Source: a bacterium (GTDB lineage Bacteria; Latescibacterota; Latescibacteria; Latescibacterales; Latescibacteraceae). Taken from it: DNA of 60,827 nucleotides. The notes beneath the pieces were generated by a model that was not told the origin of the DNA, made no database searches, and worked only from the letters and a program-made list of their open reading frames with translations. Location of the stretch: the NCBI GenBank assembly GCA_021372535.1, contig JAJFUH010000042.1:1-60827 (forward strand), read 5' to 3'. The position numbers and the translations under genes are program-made. Of this stretch, positions 1-9,800 are shown one piece after another; the stretch's first letter is position 1, and the number at the start of each line of letters is the position of its first letter.

Positions 1-90
1 GGCATAAGGCACAAGGCATAAGGGAAAAGACCATAAACCATAGACCACAAACCATGAACAATAAACGATAAACCACAAACCATAAGACTT
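1..90. repeat. low-complexity A-rich tract with heptamer-like repeats
   Basis: The first 90 bases are built from variants of short units such as GGCATAA/GGCACAA and AAACCATA/AAACCACA. No gene is visible. The tract abuts the first gene, whose start codon has no clear Shine-Dalgarno sequence. It resembles the degenerate short-unit repeats found elsewhere in this window between genes. The upstream context is cut off by the window edge. Confidence 0.6.
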
Positions 91-95
91 ATCAA

Positions 96-1370
96 ATGAT
101 TATCGGAAAAGGTTCAGAAACGGATTTCCTGGGCGAGCAGGAAGTGTATGATCTCTGTGCGGAAGCGTTTGCGCAGAAAAAGCTGGATGGCAGAAAAGTA
201 CTTGTCATCATACCCGACTATACCCGCTCAGGGCCGTTCGATCTCATGTTCCGCATGGTATACAGGCTTCTTGCGGAACGGGTAAAACTCCTCGATTTCC
301 TCATCGCTCTCGGTACTCATCCCCCGATGAGCGATGAGCAGATATACCAGCTCCTCAGGATTACCCGTGACGACCATATTCACCGGTACCCAAAAGCGCG
401 GTTTTTCAATCATAACTGCCAGGACCGTGAACAGCTCAGGCTCGCAGGCACATTCGGCGAGGATGAGATCGCGGAAATCTCGAACGGTCTTCTCCGTAAA
501 CGGGTGGATGTAACCGTCAACAGGATGGTGTACGATTACGATCTCCTCCTGATCATCGGTCCTACATTCCCCCACGAGGCGATGGGATTTTCCGGCGGCC
601 ACAAGTACCTGTTCCCCGGCATCAGCGGCGAGGACATCATCGATACGTTCCACTGGATCGGCGCTCTGATCACCATGCCGGTATTTATCGGCACCAAAAA
701 CACGCCCATGCGCAGGCTTGTTGAAAAGGCCGCGGGATTCATTCCGGTCGAGCGCATGTGTCTCAACCTCGTGGTGAAGGAGCATAACCTGTCTGGTCTC
801 TATATCGGCCCTCCTGAGGAAACCTTTCATGCAGCCGCCAGCCTGTCCGACAAGATTCACATCATCTACAAGGATCACCCGTTCAGACGTGTGCTGTCGT
901 GCGCTCCTTCGATGTACGACGAGATATGGACCGCGGGCAAGTGCATGTACAAACTTGAATCGGTTGTGGCCGATGGCGGCGAGCTCATCATCTATGCCCC
1001 GCATGTCACCCATCTTTCAAAGGTTTACGGCCACCTGCTCGAGAAAATCGGATACCACTGCCGCGACTACTTTGTCAAACAGTGGGACAGATTCAAGGAT
1101 ATCCAGGGAGGGATACTCGCCCACTCGTGCAATGTGCGGGGAATCGGTTCATTCGAGAACGGAACGGAAAAACCGCGTATCAGCGTCGTACTGGCAACAG
1201 CGATGCCCGAGGATTACTGTAAAAAAATCAATCTCGGTTACCGTGACCCGAAATCGATCGATCATGACGTCTGGAAAGACCGTGAGGACGAGGGATATCT
1301 GTATGTCCCCAAGGCGGGCGAAATGCTGTATCTGCTCAAAAACAATCCGTTCCGCTCACAGGAACCATGA
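96..1370 (+). CDS. LarA-family nickel-pincer 2-hydroxy-acid racemase/epimerase
   Basis: Belongs to the lactate racemase family (LarA, DUF2088), cytoplasmic enzymes that racemise or epimerise 2-hydroxy acids by hydride transfer to a nickel-pincer nucleotide cofactor. Seen: PDYTR at residues 40-44, GTHPP with His75, His160, and FSGGHKYLFPG with Lys170 followed by His186. The 10- and 16-residue spacings from His160 to Lys170 to His186 equal those of His174, Lys184 and His200 in the Lactobacillus enzyme, so the cofactor lysine and a nickel ligand appear intact. At 424 aa it has normal length. Known family members act on lactate, malate, gluconate and others, so the substrate is open; the sugar-degradation setting favours a sugar acid (inference). 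larB, larC and larE are not in the window. The ATG lacks an obvious ribosome binding site. Confidence 0.85.
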   Translation: MIIGKGSETDFLGEQEVYDLCAEAFAQKKLDGRKVLVIIPDYTRSGPFDLMFRMVYRLLAERVKLLDFLIALGTHPPMSDEQIYQLLRITRDDHIHRYPKARFFNHNCQDREQLRLAGTFGEDEIAEISNGLLRKRVDVTVNRMVYDYDLLLIIGPTFPHEAMGFSGGHKYLFPGISGEDIIDTFHWIGALITMPVFIGTKNTPMRRLVEKAAGFIPVERMCLNLVVKEHNLSGLYIGPPEETFHAAASLSDKIHIIYKDHPFRRVLSCAPSMYDEIWTAGKCMYKLESVVADGGELIIYAPHVTHLSKVYGHLLEKIGYHCRDYFVKQWDRFKDIQGGILAHSCNVRGIGSFENGTEKPRISVVLATAMPEDYCKKINLGYRDPKSIDHDVWKDREDEGYLYVPKAGEMLYLLKNNPFRSQEP

Positions 1371-1399
1371 ATTATCAACCGCAAACAGGGAATAATGCC

Positions 1400-2182
1400 A
1401 TGTCATTCGTTGAAGAACTGTTCAGTCTCAAGGGAAAAGTAGCCGCCGCTGTCGGCGCGGGCGGCGTGCTCGCAGGCGCCATGGTGCGAGGGCTGGCTCA
1501 GGCGGGAGCAAAAGTCGCCATACTCGACCTCAATCCTGAAAATGCCGAAAAAACCGCAACGTCGATCAGGACCGACCTGAAAGGCGACGCTCTTGCTATA
1601 AAAATGGACGCCACCGATAAAGAGGACATCCAGAAAGCCCTCGATGAAATTGTTGCCGCATGGGGGCATGTCGATATTCTTATCAACGCTCCGGGCATCA
1701 ACTCGGCGACCCCGTTTTTCGAGATTTCCGAGGACGAGTGGGAAAAGATACTCAGGGTGAACCTGAAGAGCATGTTCCTCGCCTGTCAGGTTTTCGGAAA
1801 ACACATGATCGAGCAGGGAAAAGGCGGAAGCATCATCAATATATCGTCCGTATCATCGAGCATTCCCCTTTCCAAGGTATTCACCTACAGCGTATCAAAG
1901 GCGGGAGTCAACAACCTGACCCAGTTTCTGGCCCGCGAATTCGCTCCCCACAAGGTACGGGTGAATGCCGTCGCTCCCGGTTTTTTCCCGGCTGAGCAGA
2001 ACAGGAAGATACTCACCGAAGAACGCGTGGCATCCATTTTCCGCCACACACCCATGGATCGTTTCGGGGAACCCGAGGAGCTCGTGGGAGCGGTCATCTG
2101 GCTTTCCTCGCCGAAAGCCTCATCGTTCGTCACCGGCGCGATTATCCGTGTGGACGGCGGTTACACGGCGATGACGATCTAA
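1400..2182 (+). CDS. short-chain dehydrogenase/reductase (SDR), sugar-acid type
   Basis: A 260-aa classical SDR, NAD(P)-dependent oxidoreductase of alcohols or sugar acids. Seen: glycine-rich nucleotide loop GAGGVLAG near residues 19-26, NAPG in place of NNAG, a serine-rich SSVSSSIP segment and the catalytic YSVSK (Tyr163, Lys167). The C-terminal SFVTGAIIRVDGG stretch is typical of the family. The start at the second ATG is preferred because AGGGA lies 8 nt upstream and family members start at this point. A first in-frame ATG at 1367 overlaps the racemase stop codon, so the two genes are in any case tightly linked and probably one operon. The nearest relatives by pattern are gluconate or mannonate oxidoreductases, but the substrate cannot be read from sequence. 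Confidence 0.88.
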   Translation: MSFVEELFSLKGKVAAAVGAGGVLAGAMVRGLAQAGAKVAILDLNPENAEKTATSIRTDLKGDALAIKMDATDKEDIQKALDEIVAAWGHVDILINAPGINSATPFFEISEDEWEKILRVNLKSMFLACQVFGKHMIEQGKGGSIINISSVSSSIPLSKVFTYSVSKAGVNNLTQFLAREFAPHKVRVNAVAPGFFPAEQNRKILTEERVASIFRHTPMDRFGEPEELVGAVIWLSSPKASSFVTGAIIRVDGGYTAMTI

Positions 2183-2201
2183 TGAGAGGCATGCAATCAT
2201 A

Positions 2202-2396
2202 TTGAGCAACTATACGGCAAAATACACCAGAATAGAATCCGGATATATGGAGCAGCTGGTTGAATGGCCGGAAGTGGTTACTGAAGGAAAAACCTTATGT
2301 AAATGCCGGTCGATGCTCAAAGATGCTCTTAGTGAAATGATATTGGCATACAGGCATCAAGGGAAAGAAATTCCGATAAAAACACAGCTCTCATAA
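2202..2396 (+). CDS. HicB-like small protein, orphan
   Basis: A 64-aa protein resembling the HicB N-terminal domain: a short beta-rich start (YTAKYTRIESGYMEQLVEWPE), a glycine before the helix and a final amphipathic helix. HicB proteins are antitoxins that mask HicA mRNA interferases. No hicA-like frame is seen on either side. The start is TTG, with AGAGG about a dozen bases upstream; the nearby ATG at 2190 runs into a stop. It may be a solitary regulator or a relic. It lies directly behind the dehydrogenase. Confidence 0.6.
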   Translation: MSNYTAKYTRIESGYMEQLVEWPEVVTEGKTLCKCRSMLKDALSEMILAYRHQGKEIPIKTQLS

Positions 2397-2509
2397 CAAG
2401 ATAACAGCACATGAATTATGTAAACAGGCCGGATTGAAACATAAATTCTGATATATCATCAGGCAATTCTTAACTTTTTATACAATACAAATTTCAGGAG
2501 GATTTTTCC

Positions 2510-3394
2510 ATGTCCGATCCACAGGCCCCGTTGAAAGACCTGCAACCGAACCATGAATTTCTCATCGCCATCGATTCGGACGGCTGCGTGTTCGATTCGA
2601 TGGAAATCAAGCAGAAGGAATGCTTCATCCCGAACAACATAAAATACTGGAATCTCCAGCCGGTATCGAAGTATGCCCGTACCGCATCGGAATTTGTCAA
2701 CCTCTATTCGAAATGGCGCGGTGAAAACCGTTTCCCTGCCCTGCTCAAGGTTTTCGATCTGCTCGTCGACTGGTCCGAGGTGCAGAAACGCAAAGTCGAA
2801 ATCCCGGTCGCTCAGCCGCTCCGTGACTGGGTCGCCCGTGAGACAAAGCTTGGCAATCCAACACTCAGGGCCGAAGTCGAGCGTACCGGCGACCCCGTCC
2901 TCAAGCAGACCCTGGCATGGAGCAATGCGGTCAACGCTTCGGTCGAGGACATCGTCAAGGGTGTTCCGCCATTCCCCCTCGTCCGTGAGAGCCTCGAAAA
3001 AATCACGAAATGGGCGGATATTCTCGTCTGCTCGGGAACACCTGGAGAAGCGCTCGCCCGTGAGTGGGAGGAAAACAACATCGACGAATTTCCCCGCGTT
3101 ATCGCCGGACAGGAGATGGGTAAGAAAAAGGATCATCTCCGGCTCGTCGCGGGCAAGTATCCTCAAGGTCATGTCATCATGATAGGCGATGCATTCGGCG
3201 ACCTGAAAGCGGCGAAGGCAAATGACCTCCTGTTTTACCCCATCAATCCGGGACATGAGGAAGACTCGTGGGAACTGTTTTACAATGTGGTTGCCGATAA
3301 ATTCCGCAACGGCGGATATACGGCTGATTACGAAGCACAATTCATTGCGGAATTCGACAAACTCCTACCCGAAATCCCGCCCTGGAAAAAATAG
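2510..3394 (+). CDS. HAD-superfamily hydrolase
   Basis: A 294-aa haloacid-dehalogenase-fold protein, most likely a phosphatase. Motif I is DSDGC with Asp22 as nucleophile and Asp24 as acid/base, motif II is the serine/threonine in VCSGT, a lysine-rich KKKDH segment fits motif III, and IGDAFGD gives the motif IV acidic pair. The long insertion between motifs I and II (about 150 residues with IKYWNLQP and WRGENRFPALL) fits a helical C1-type cap. A strong CAGGAGG ribosome binding site precedes the ATG. Its place between sugar-acid enzymes and a thioesterase suggests a sugar phosphatase, but the substrate is unknown. Cytoplasmic; no signal peptide. Confidence 0.85.
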   Translation: MSDPQAPLKDLQPNHEFLIAIDSDGCVFDSMEIKQKECFIPNNIKYWNLQPVSKYARTASEFVNLYSKWRGENRFPALLKVFDLLVDWSEVQKRKVEIPVAQPLRDWVARETKLGNPTLRAEVERTGDPVLKQTLAWSNAVNASVEDIVKGVPPFPLVRESLEKITKWADILVCSGTPGEALAREWEENNIDEFPRVIAGQEMGKKKDHLRLVAGKYPQGHVIMIGDAFGDLKAAKANDLLFYPINPGHEEDSWELFYNVVADKFRNGGYTADYEAQFIAEFDKLLPEIPPWKK

Positions 3395-3511
3395 TACCCG
3401 TGCATATGTACCTAACGCGTTTATGGCTCATGAGGATCTCCGCGTATTGGAACGTAATCTTTTCCATGCAGCCATAGATGGGAATAATCCACAAGGAGAT
3501 TGTTACAGACC

Positions 3512-3910
3512 ATGGAAGAACAAACCGATATAATCGACCTGATCCGCAAAAAAGACACCTTCGCCCTTAAACTCGGCATGGAGATTATCGAGGCTAAGGA
3601 CGGATGTTCCCATGTGACCATGCCGCTCGATGAGAGCACCGCAAACGCTGTCGGCAACGTTCACGGCGGCGCTATCTTTTCTGTTGCCGATTATGCTTTT
3701 GCCACCGCATGTAACTCCGAAGGCATTCTCTCGGTGGCAATCGAGGCAAGCATACAGTATATGGCGCCCTGTCCTTCGCAGGGACGGCTCGAAGCAAAAG
3801 GGAAAAAAATACGCGAAACGAGACGTCTCGGATTCTACCGCATCGAGATTTTTGATGCTAACGGGGATCTGATCGCGGTCATGCAGGCGGTCGCGTATAA
3901 AAAAGGATGA
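3512..3910 (+). CDS. PaaI-type hotdog-fold thioesterase
   Basis: A 132-aa single hotdog domain of the PaaI/YbgC kind, which hydrolyses acyl-CoA thioesters. The hallmark NVHGGAIFSVAD contains the family HGGA followed by the catalytic acidic residue, and the terminal strand VMQAVAYKKG is typical. The ATG at 3512 is chosen because AAGGAGAT ends 11 bases before it; an in-frame TTG four codons upstream would overlap that ribosome binding site. Expected to be a cytoplasmic tetramer. Its substrate is unknown; it may be a housekeeping gene carried in the same transcription unit as the HAD hydrolase and transporter. Confidence 0.85.
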   Translation: MEEQTDIIDLIRKKDTFALKLGMEIIEAKDGCSHVTMPLDESTANAVGNVHGGAIFSVADYAFATACNSEGILSVAIEASIQYMAPCPSQGRLEAKGKKIRETRRLGFYRIEIFDANGDLIAVMQAVAYKKG

Positions 3911-3949
3911 AAGCCGGTTTCCTGGCAGCCTTAATTAACAGGAGGGGCT

Positions 3950-5230
3950 ATGCCTCATGACTTTTCCGTACTATCACCAATCAGGCGCATCTGGCTTGTC
4001 ATGCTTTCGGTAGGACCCGGTATATTCTGCATCGGGTATACCATCGGAACGGGGAGCGTCACCTCCATGGCCAAGGCTGGATCGCAGTTCGGAATGGAGC
4101 TCACCTGGGTGCTCTTTCTGAGCTGCCTGTTCTCGTGGGTGCTCATGGAAGCTTACGGCAGGCTTGCCGTCATCACCGGCGAAACATCGATGCATGGTTT
4201 CAGGAACGGCCTGAGGTTCGGAAAACCGCTCGCGATAATCACCATGACCGGAGTGATCATCGCCCAGTGGAACTCACTCACCGGCATACTCGGATTGTGC
4301 TCGACAGCTCTTTACGAGGGGCTTAACATCTTCATCCCCGGTCTTACCCTTCCACGGTATGGTACTGTTCTCGGCATCGCCATCGTCGTTATCCTGATCA
4401 TGTATGCCTTTCTCTGGGTCGGCAGATATTCGTTTTTCGAGAAGATTCTCGTGTTTTTCGTCACGCTCATGGGACTGTCATTCATCATTTCCATGGTGGT
4501 CGTTTTCCCTTCACCGAAAGAGATTGCCGCAGGTTTTATCCCCCGGATACCGGGCGCCGAGGGCGGAAAGCTCATGGTCGCGGCGTTTGTCGGCACGACG
4601 ATGGCGGCTCCGACATTCGTTGTCCGCCCCCTCCTCATGAAAGGCAAGGGATGGACAGCAGCAAACTCCCGCGACCAGAGCAGGGACGCTCTTATCTCCG
4701 CCTTGCTCATGTTCGTCATCAGCGCCTCGATCATGGTAGCCGCTACCGGGGCGCTGTTTCATCGCGGGCACGCCATCGAGAAAGTCCTCGACATGGTGTA
4801 TACGCTCGAACCGATAGCGGGAAAATACGCGGTCGGAATCTTCCTTGTCGGCACACTGAGCGCCGGTCTGTCCTCCGTGTTCCCCATACTCATGGTGGCT
4901 CCGCTCCTTATCGGCGATTATCGCGCAGGCACCCTCGACACGCGATCACGGCTTTTCCGTATCCTCACCGGGATTGCGTGCCTGTTCGGGCTTACCGTTC
5001 CCATCTTCGGCGCCAACCCGATCGCAGCACAGATAGCGACACAGGTCGCCGGTGTTTTTGTCCTGCCCGTGGTCATTTTCGGTATCATCGTGCTCGTCAA
5101 CCGCAGAGATACCATGGGTGAACACCGTGCCGGGATACTGCTCAACACCGGTCTTGCGGCGTCGTTCATTTTTTCGTGTATCATCTCGTATACCGGCATA
5201 CGTGCGCTCACGGAGTTTTTCGGCGGATAA
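3950..5230 (+). CDS. Nramp-fold membrane transporter lacking canonical metal-ligand motifs
   Basis: A 426-aa polytopic membrane protein with about 11 hydrophobic segments and the Nramp (SLC11-like) pattern: GPG at residues 22-24, then TSMAKAGSQFG in the first helix. In true Nramp metal importers helix 1 carries DPGN and helix 6 carries MPH, which bind Mn2+ or Fe2+. Here the aligned residues are GTGS (33-36) and AAP (in VGTTMAAPTF). The fold therefore looks kept while the metal site is lost. This could be a Nramp-related carrier for another ion or for an organic solute (inference). A good CAGGAGG site precedes the ATG. The next gene is the alpha-fucosidase, 70 bases on. Confidence 0.8.
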   Translation: MPHDFSVLSPIRRIWLVMLSVGPGIFCIGYTIGTGSVTSMAKAGSQFGMELTWVLFLSCLFSWVLMEAYGRLAVITGETSMHGFRNGLRFGKPLAIITMTGVIIAQWNSLTGILGLCSTALYEGLNIFIPGLTLPRYGTVLGIAIVVILIMYAFLWVGRYSFFEKILVFFVTLMGLSFIISMVVVFPSPKEIAAGFIPRIPGAEGGKLMVAAFVGTTMAAPTFVVRPLLMKGKGWTAANSRDQSRDALISALLMFVISASIMVAATGALFHRGHAIEKVLDMVYTLEPIAGKYAVGIFLVGTLSAGLSSVFPILMVAPLLIGDYRAGTLDTRSRLFRILTGIACLFGLTVPIFGANPIAAQIATQVAGVFVLPVVIFGIIVLVNRRDTMGEHRAGILLNTGLAASFIFSCIISYTGIRALTEFFGG

Positions 5231-5299
5231 CACGGTAATACCGACAGAAACTTTAGTTATGATCTCCCCGCGAAAGAGAAAGATTGACAGAGTTTTTCG

Positions 5300-6760
5300 A
5301 TGGCAGGAAAAGACACGAAAATGGGTAATGTATCTCGACAGTGGAAGCTCTCACGGCGTTCGTTTCTGAAATCGGCGGCGGGAAGCGCCATCGCGGCAGG
5401 GCTGAGCAGCTATATTCCAACCGGATGCGCAAAAGAAATTCCCATAAAGCCCTTTGAAGCGACATGGGAATCCCTCGATACACACCGGTGTCCCGGATGG
5501 TTCAATGACGCGAAACTGGGAATGTATTTCCACTGGGGCATCTGCTCGGTACCCGCCTGGGCGCCGAGAAAAGAAGGGATTTCCTATGCCGAGTGGTACT
5601 GGTACAACATGAACGACAGGGAAAACCCGACATGGCAGTACCACCGCGACACCTACGGCGAGCATTTCACCTACGATGACTTCATTCCCCTCTTCAAAGC
5701 CGGACACTATAATCCGGAGAAATGGGTGGCATTTGCGAAAAGCGCGGGAGTACAGTATATCTTCGTGAACGCCAAACACCATGATGGATTCTGTCTCTGG
5801 CCGACACGGTACACCAACCGCAATGCCATGAGAATGGGCCCCAAACGCGATCTCATCGGCCCCCTTATCAAGGCGGCACGGAAGGAAAACCTGAAAGTCG
5901 GATTTTACTACTCGTTCTATGAATGGTACAATCCCCTTTATACGGGCAAACCATTCCCGTACGCAGGCCTGATAACGGTCAACAACTATGTCGACGATTT
6001 CATGGTCCCGCAGGTACATGAGCTCATCGAGCTCTATCATCCCGATTTTCTCTATTTCGACGGCGAATGGGATCAGCCGCCCGAGTTCTGGAAAAGCAGA
6101 GAGCTTGTGGCACATTACTACAACCAGGCAGGCAGGCGCGGACAGGATGTCCTCGTCAACGACCGGTTCGGGAAAGATTCGAGGGGGCATCACGGCGACG
6201 TGTACAATGTCGAGTACCATTACGGCACGGAAACTGAGGGGCTGCTGACCCACAAGTGGTCATACTGGCGCGGAGTCGGCAACACCTTCGGCTATAACAG
6301 GGACATGAATCCCGAAGACTGCCTCACCGTCAGGGAGCTCATCCATATGGTGGTCAACGGCGTCAGTAAAAACGGCAACTTCGACATCAACGTGGGACCC
6401 ACCGCCGACGGTCTGATATCGGATGTCGAGCGTGAACCGCTCCTCGCGCTGGGCAGATGGCTCAGGGTCAATGGTGAGGCAATATACGGCACTCGCGTCT
6501 GGAATACTACCGAAGAGGGCGATATACGGTTTACCGCGAAAGGGGAGTATGTCTATGCCATCTTTCTGAAATGGCAGGGCGAGAAATTCCTCATCAGATC
6601 GGTGCGCGCAGCCGCGGGATCGGAGATAACCATGCTCGGCATCCCCGGGAACCTCGCGTGGAATCAGGATGAAAACGGCCTCACGATCGAGTTTCCCCTG
6701 TCAAAATCGAGGCCCTCGGAATGCGCCTATGCATGGGCATTCAAAATCAGGGTGAGTTGA
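5300..6760 (+). CDS. GH29 alpha-L-fucosidase, exported
   Basis: Glycoside hydrolase family 29, retaining exo-alpha-L-fucosidase. Seen: early WFNDAKLGMYFHWG, KHHDGFCLW, the nucleophile region FLYFDGEWD (Asp254 most likely the nucleophile) and NFDINVGPTADG near the end of the barrel, followed by a small beta-sandwich. The N-terminus carries a twin-arginine signal (SRRSFLKSAAGSAIAAGL), with a cysteine soon after (PTGCAK) that could serve as a weak lipobox, so the enzyme should act outside the cytoplasm. A second ATG at 5321 would also keep the Tat motif. It would release L-fucose from glycan side chains, matching the rhamnose and uronate genes in the window. Confidence 0.93.
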   Translation: MAGKDTKMGNVSRQWKLSRRSFLKSAAGSAIAAGLSSYIPTGCAKEIPIKPFEATWESLDTHRCPGWFNDAKLGMYFHWGICSVPAWAPRKEGISYAEWYWYNMNDRENPTWQYHRDTYGEHFTYDDFIPLFKAGHYNPEKWVAFAKSAGVQYIFVNAKHHDGFCLWPTRYTNRNAMRMGPKRDLIGPLIKAARKENLKVGFYYSFYEWYNPLYTGKPFPYAGLITVNNYVDDFMVPQVHELIELYHPDFLYFDGEWDQPPEFWKSRELVAHYYNQAGRRGQDVLVNDRFGKDSRGHHGDVYNVEYHYGTETEGLLTHKWSYWRGVGNTFGYNRDMNPEDCLTVRELIHMVVNGVSKNGNFDINVGPTADGLISDVEREPLLALGRWLRVNGEAIYGTRVWNTTEEGDIRFTAKGEYVYAIFLKWQGEKFLIRSVRAAAGSEITMLGIPGNLAWNQDENGLTIEFPLSKSRPSECAYAWAFKIRVS

Positions 6761-6893
6761 TAAACCACAGGAGAATATTATACTGTATTGTATTAATAAA
6801 CCTCTTTCCCATCGATTTATCTCAAAAAGAAAAACTCCCCCCATTTCAAATCAGATTTTACCCAATCCGGTTTCTATCTCCGAATTATACCCG
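6761..6893. other. convergent intergenic spacer
   Basis: AT-rich spacer between the fucosidase and the oppositely oriented giant secreted protein. No convincing hairpin with a T-run was found, so the terminators serving the two convergent genes are not identified. Confidence 0.4.
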
Positions 6894-9800
6894 TTATTTA
6901 TTTACAACGGACAGACTGACAGTATTGTTTCTCCGGGTTATTTCCTCGATCTTCTTCTCCGGATCGATCACTATCGAGCATCCCGTGATTTTCGCGCCCG
7001 CGGGAAGCGTGAGGGTGACCTGTTCCGTTTTCGGCACAAGGTCAAGAGGCGCCTTGATGGCCGGCACCCTGGCCGTTGCGAGTCCCCATCCCCCGCTGTC
7101 CACGATCGCGATATCGCTCTGCGGAGCATCCACCGAACCGAGGTTGTGCACGGTGACTGTGATGGTGTTCCCGGTCACTTTGATATCGTCCTTCCCTATT
7201 CCGAGGTCCGTCCGCTCCCAGAGCGGTGTCGCAGGACGAACCAGCTTCATCGATATAACCGTGGTTGTACGGGGATCGAAGGTGATATTCATGGTTCCGG
7301 TTTTCTGGAGCTCCACCGTCTGTCTGCCGGTCGTGGTGTCGGAAATCGTATCGCCGTTCGTATCCTTCCCGAATGTAGCCTCCCATGTACCCGGGGCGAT
7401 ATCCCATGCGGTCATCACGGCGGCAACGGGCTCACGGTCGAGGTTGCAGGCGATTACCGTGAACTCATCCGTTTTTGCCTTCTGCACGAGGATGGCGACA
7501 CTCTCGCCGTTTGCCGGGGCCATGAATTTCCAGCTCACCACGTGACCGGAATACTGGTTGCTTCTCCATCCGCCTATGCCGCCGAGCCGTGACCGCTGGA
7601 GTTCCGCCGAATTGACACTCACACGGTCAGACCAGAACTGTCCTTCGGTATTGATATACATCCGCTGGGACGCTACCTGTATCTGGTCGGCGTAGTATTC
7701 CTCGAGGAACTGGGTATTCCCGGTCATCTGCCAGGCAATATGCCGCCAGAGATCGTTCCCGGAATGCGGGGTAATCTGCGAGACGATCTCCTTCCCCCAT
7801 GTGTCGCGTTTGTCGAGTAGATCGAGGATGTCGGCGCCAATACTGCCGATGCTTCCCGTACCGCTGTCGAGAATCGGCAGGAGATACTTGTCATCGCCTG
7901 TCCAGCGCCACGCCGCCCAGAAGAGCTGGATAGCGGGCCCGATACCCGGCCTGCGGTCTTCGTCGGTCGAGAAATTGATGATTCCTGGAATGACATACCT
8001 GCCGTTCTCGTCCTTTTTCCGGTGGGCAAGGAGTCCGTCCGCAACCTCGAGGAGAAGCTTTTTCGCCATCGGATTACCGTTATATTCGACAAGAACCATA
8101 CCCGGATGGAGGATAAGATATGAGTACGGGTAGGAGTATTCCCAGATGCCTTCATCGGCGATTTTCGTCCCGCTGTAGAAACTCGACCGGAAGTGACGGT
8201 GTCCGGCCTTGTTGATTCCGGTGATACGGTCATAGGCGCGGGCGGTATTCATGAGACGCTCCACCGCCTTGGGATCGCCGTACGAGAGGAGCATATCCTG
8301 CGGGAGAACCTGGCATCCCTCCTCGTATGTGTGAAGCTCGTCGGTCTGGATGGTCGGAAGCCCGTTGGTAAACATGCCGTTCGTAAAAAACGCATCCATC
8401 TCACGACGGATGGAGTCGGTGATTCTCTCCGGCTCGACACCCATGAGGGCCGCTCCCGCAAACTGGTGCGTCAGGTCGCCATCGTCGGAAAGCCCGCCGC
8501 CGAACTCACCGTTCCCGATCTGGCGTTCGTCGATCCACCACATGACAAATTTCTTTACGAGCTTAAGGTCCTCGATCTGACGGAATGCCCAGAGGGGAAC
8601 ACCGGAGGGCGGCACGGGCTGGGTGAAAGCGGGCCACTGCTGCTCGGGATTCTTCCAGTACCAGTATACCCTGCCGGGGTAGTGGTTCGGATTGATACGG
8701 AGGAGATCGGTCAGGTCGTTGCTGAAACGCTGGTAGAGGCGGTATTTCTTGGAATTCGCTCCCGGCTCGACAATATGCCCCGCATTATCCTTCACCTGGA
8801 CAAAGCGGTCAGCTTCGTGCTCTTTCCGGGATTCCTCGTAGTCCTTGAAGATAAGCCTTACCTGAGCGCCTTCGAGGACATCGGGGCCGAAATCCTCACC
8901 CGCTCCGGCTATGGTGAAATAGAGCGGATACCCGTTCGGAAGGATGCGGTCGCGGGTATCGAGCCAGAGGGTCCTGGGCTCACCCGGTTTCACCGAGAAG
9001 GTAAAGTCGAACATGTTCCGCGCAGGCCAGACAGGATCCTTGATCTGGATATTGAGGGGGAAATAATCGCCGTGTGTCGCCTTCACCTTGAGCGGTGGGA
9101 GGTCGATCGCTATACCATCGAGACCGCCATACAGGTTTTCCCATGTATACGAAGGGAGTGTTCCGCCGCTGTTGTACCAGCCGAGGCTGATGATGGGATT
9201 TTCCGGCAGCCTGAACTCGAAGGGAATGAGCACATGAACGATGGGAAGCATGTTCGTGCGCACGGTACTGAGCGGCCGGGACGGAGCGCGGTTCGGAAGC
9301 GCCACCATGATGCTCCGCTCGTCGGGGAAATACCGCCCGTTGATATATCCGACAATCGAGGTGAGCGTGGAATTGTCGGGCTCGACCTTGCCGTTGAGAC
9401 GGTAATAGAGCGTGGTTACGCCCTCGGGCTCTTTTCCCGCCGTGACGTTGTACGCCATGAACTCTCCGATGGGCGTCTCCTGCACATCGTTGGTGAACTC
9501 CACTTTCCCGCCTCGGACAGAATTGTCGAACCGGTAGAATGTCCGCTCCTGGTCGGCGGGACGGGTAAAGAGCGGAGATTTCGTGCATTCATGGCTTGCC
9601 GGATCGACGGTCAGAAGCGACGCGGAGCCGTATGCAGCTCCGGCGATCTCGATGTGGTTCCACGGTTCGTCGGGCATGGTAAAGGTTACCGACTTGCCCG
9701 AGAGCGAATAACAGTTCCAGTCGGGCTGTACGATGTAATCATGCCGTCCCGGAATCCGCGAACGGTTGTAGACGGACGGCCATGTCGTCTCACGGATGCC

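Noticed and set aside
228-1013. Minus-strand frame opposite the LarA-family gene
   Set aside because: The plus-strand protein has all family motifs; the antisense frame has none.
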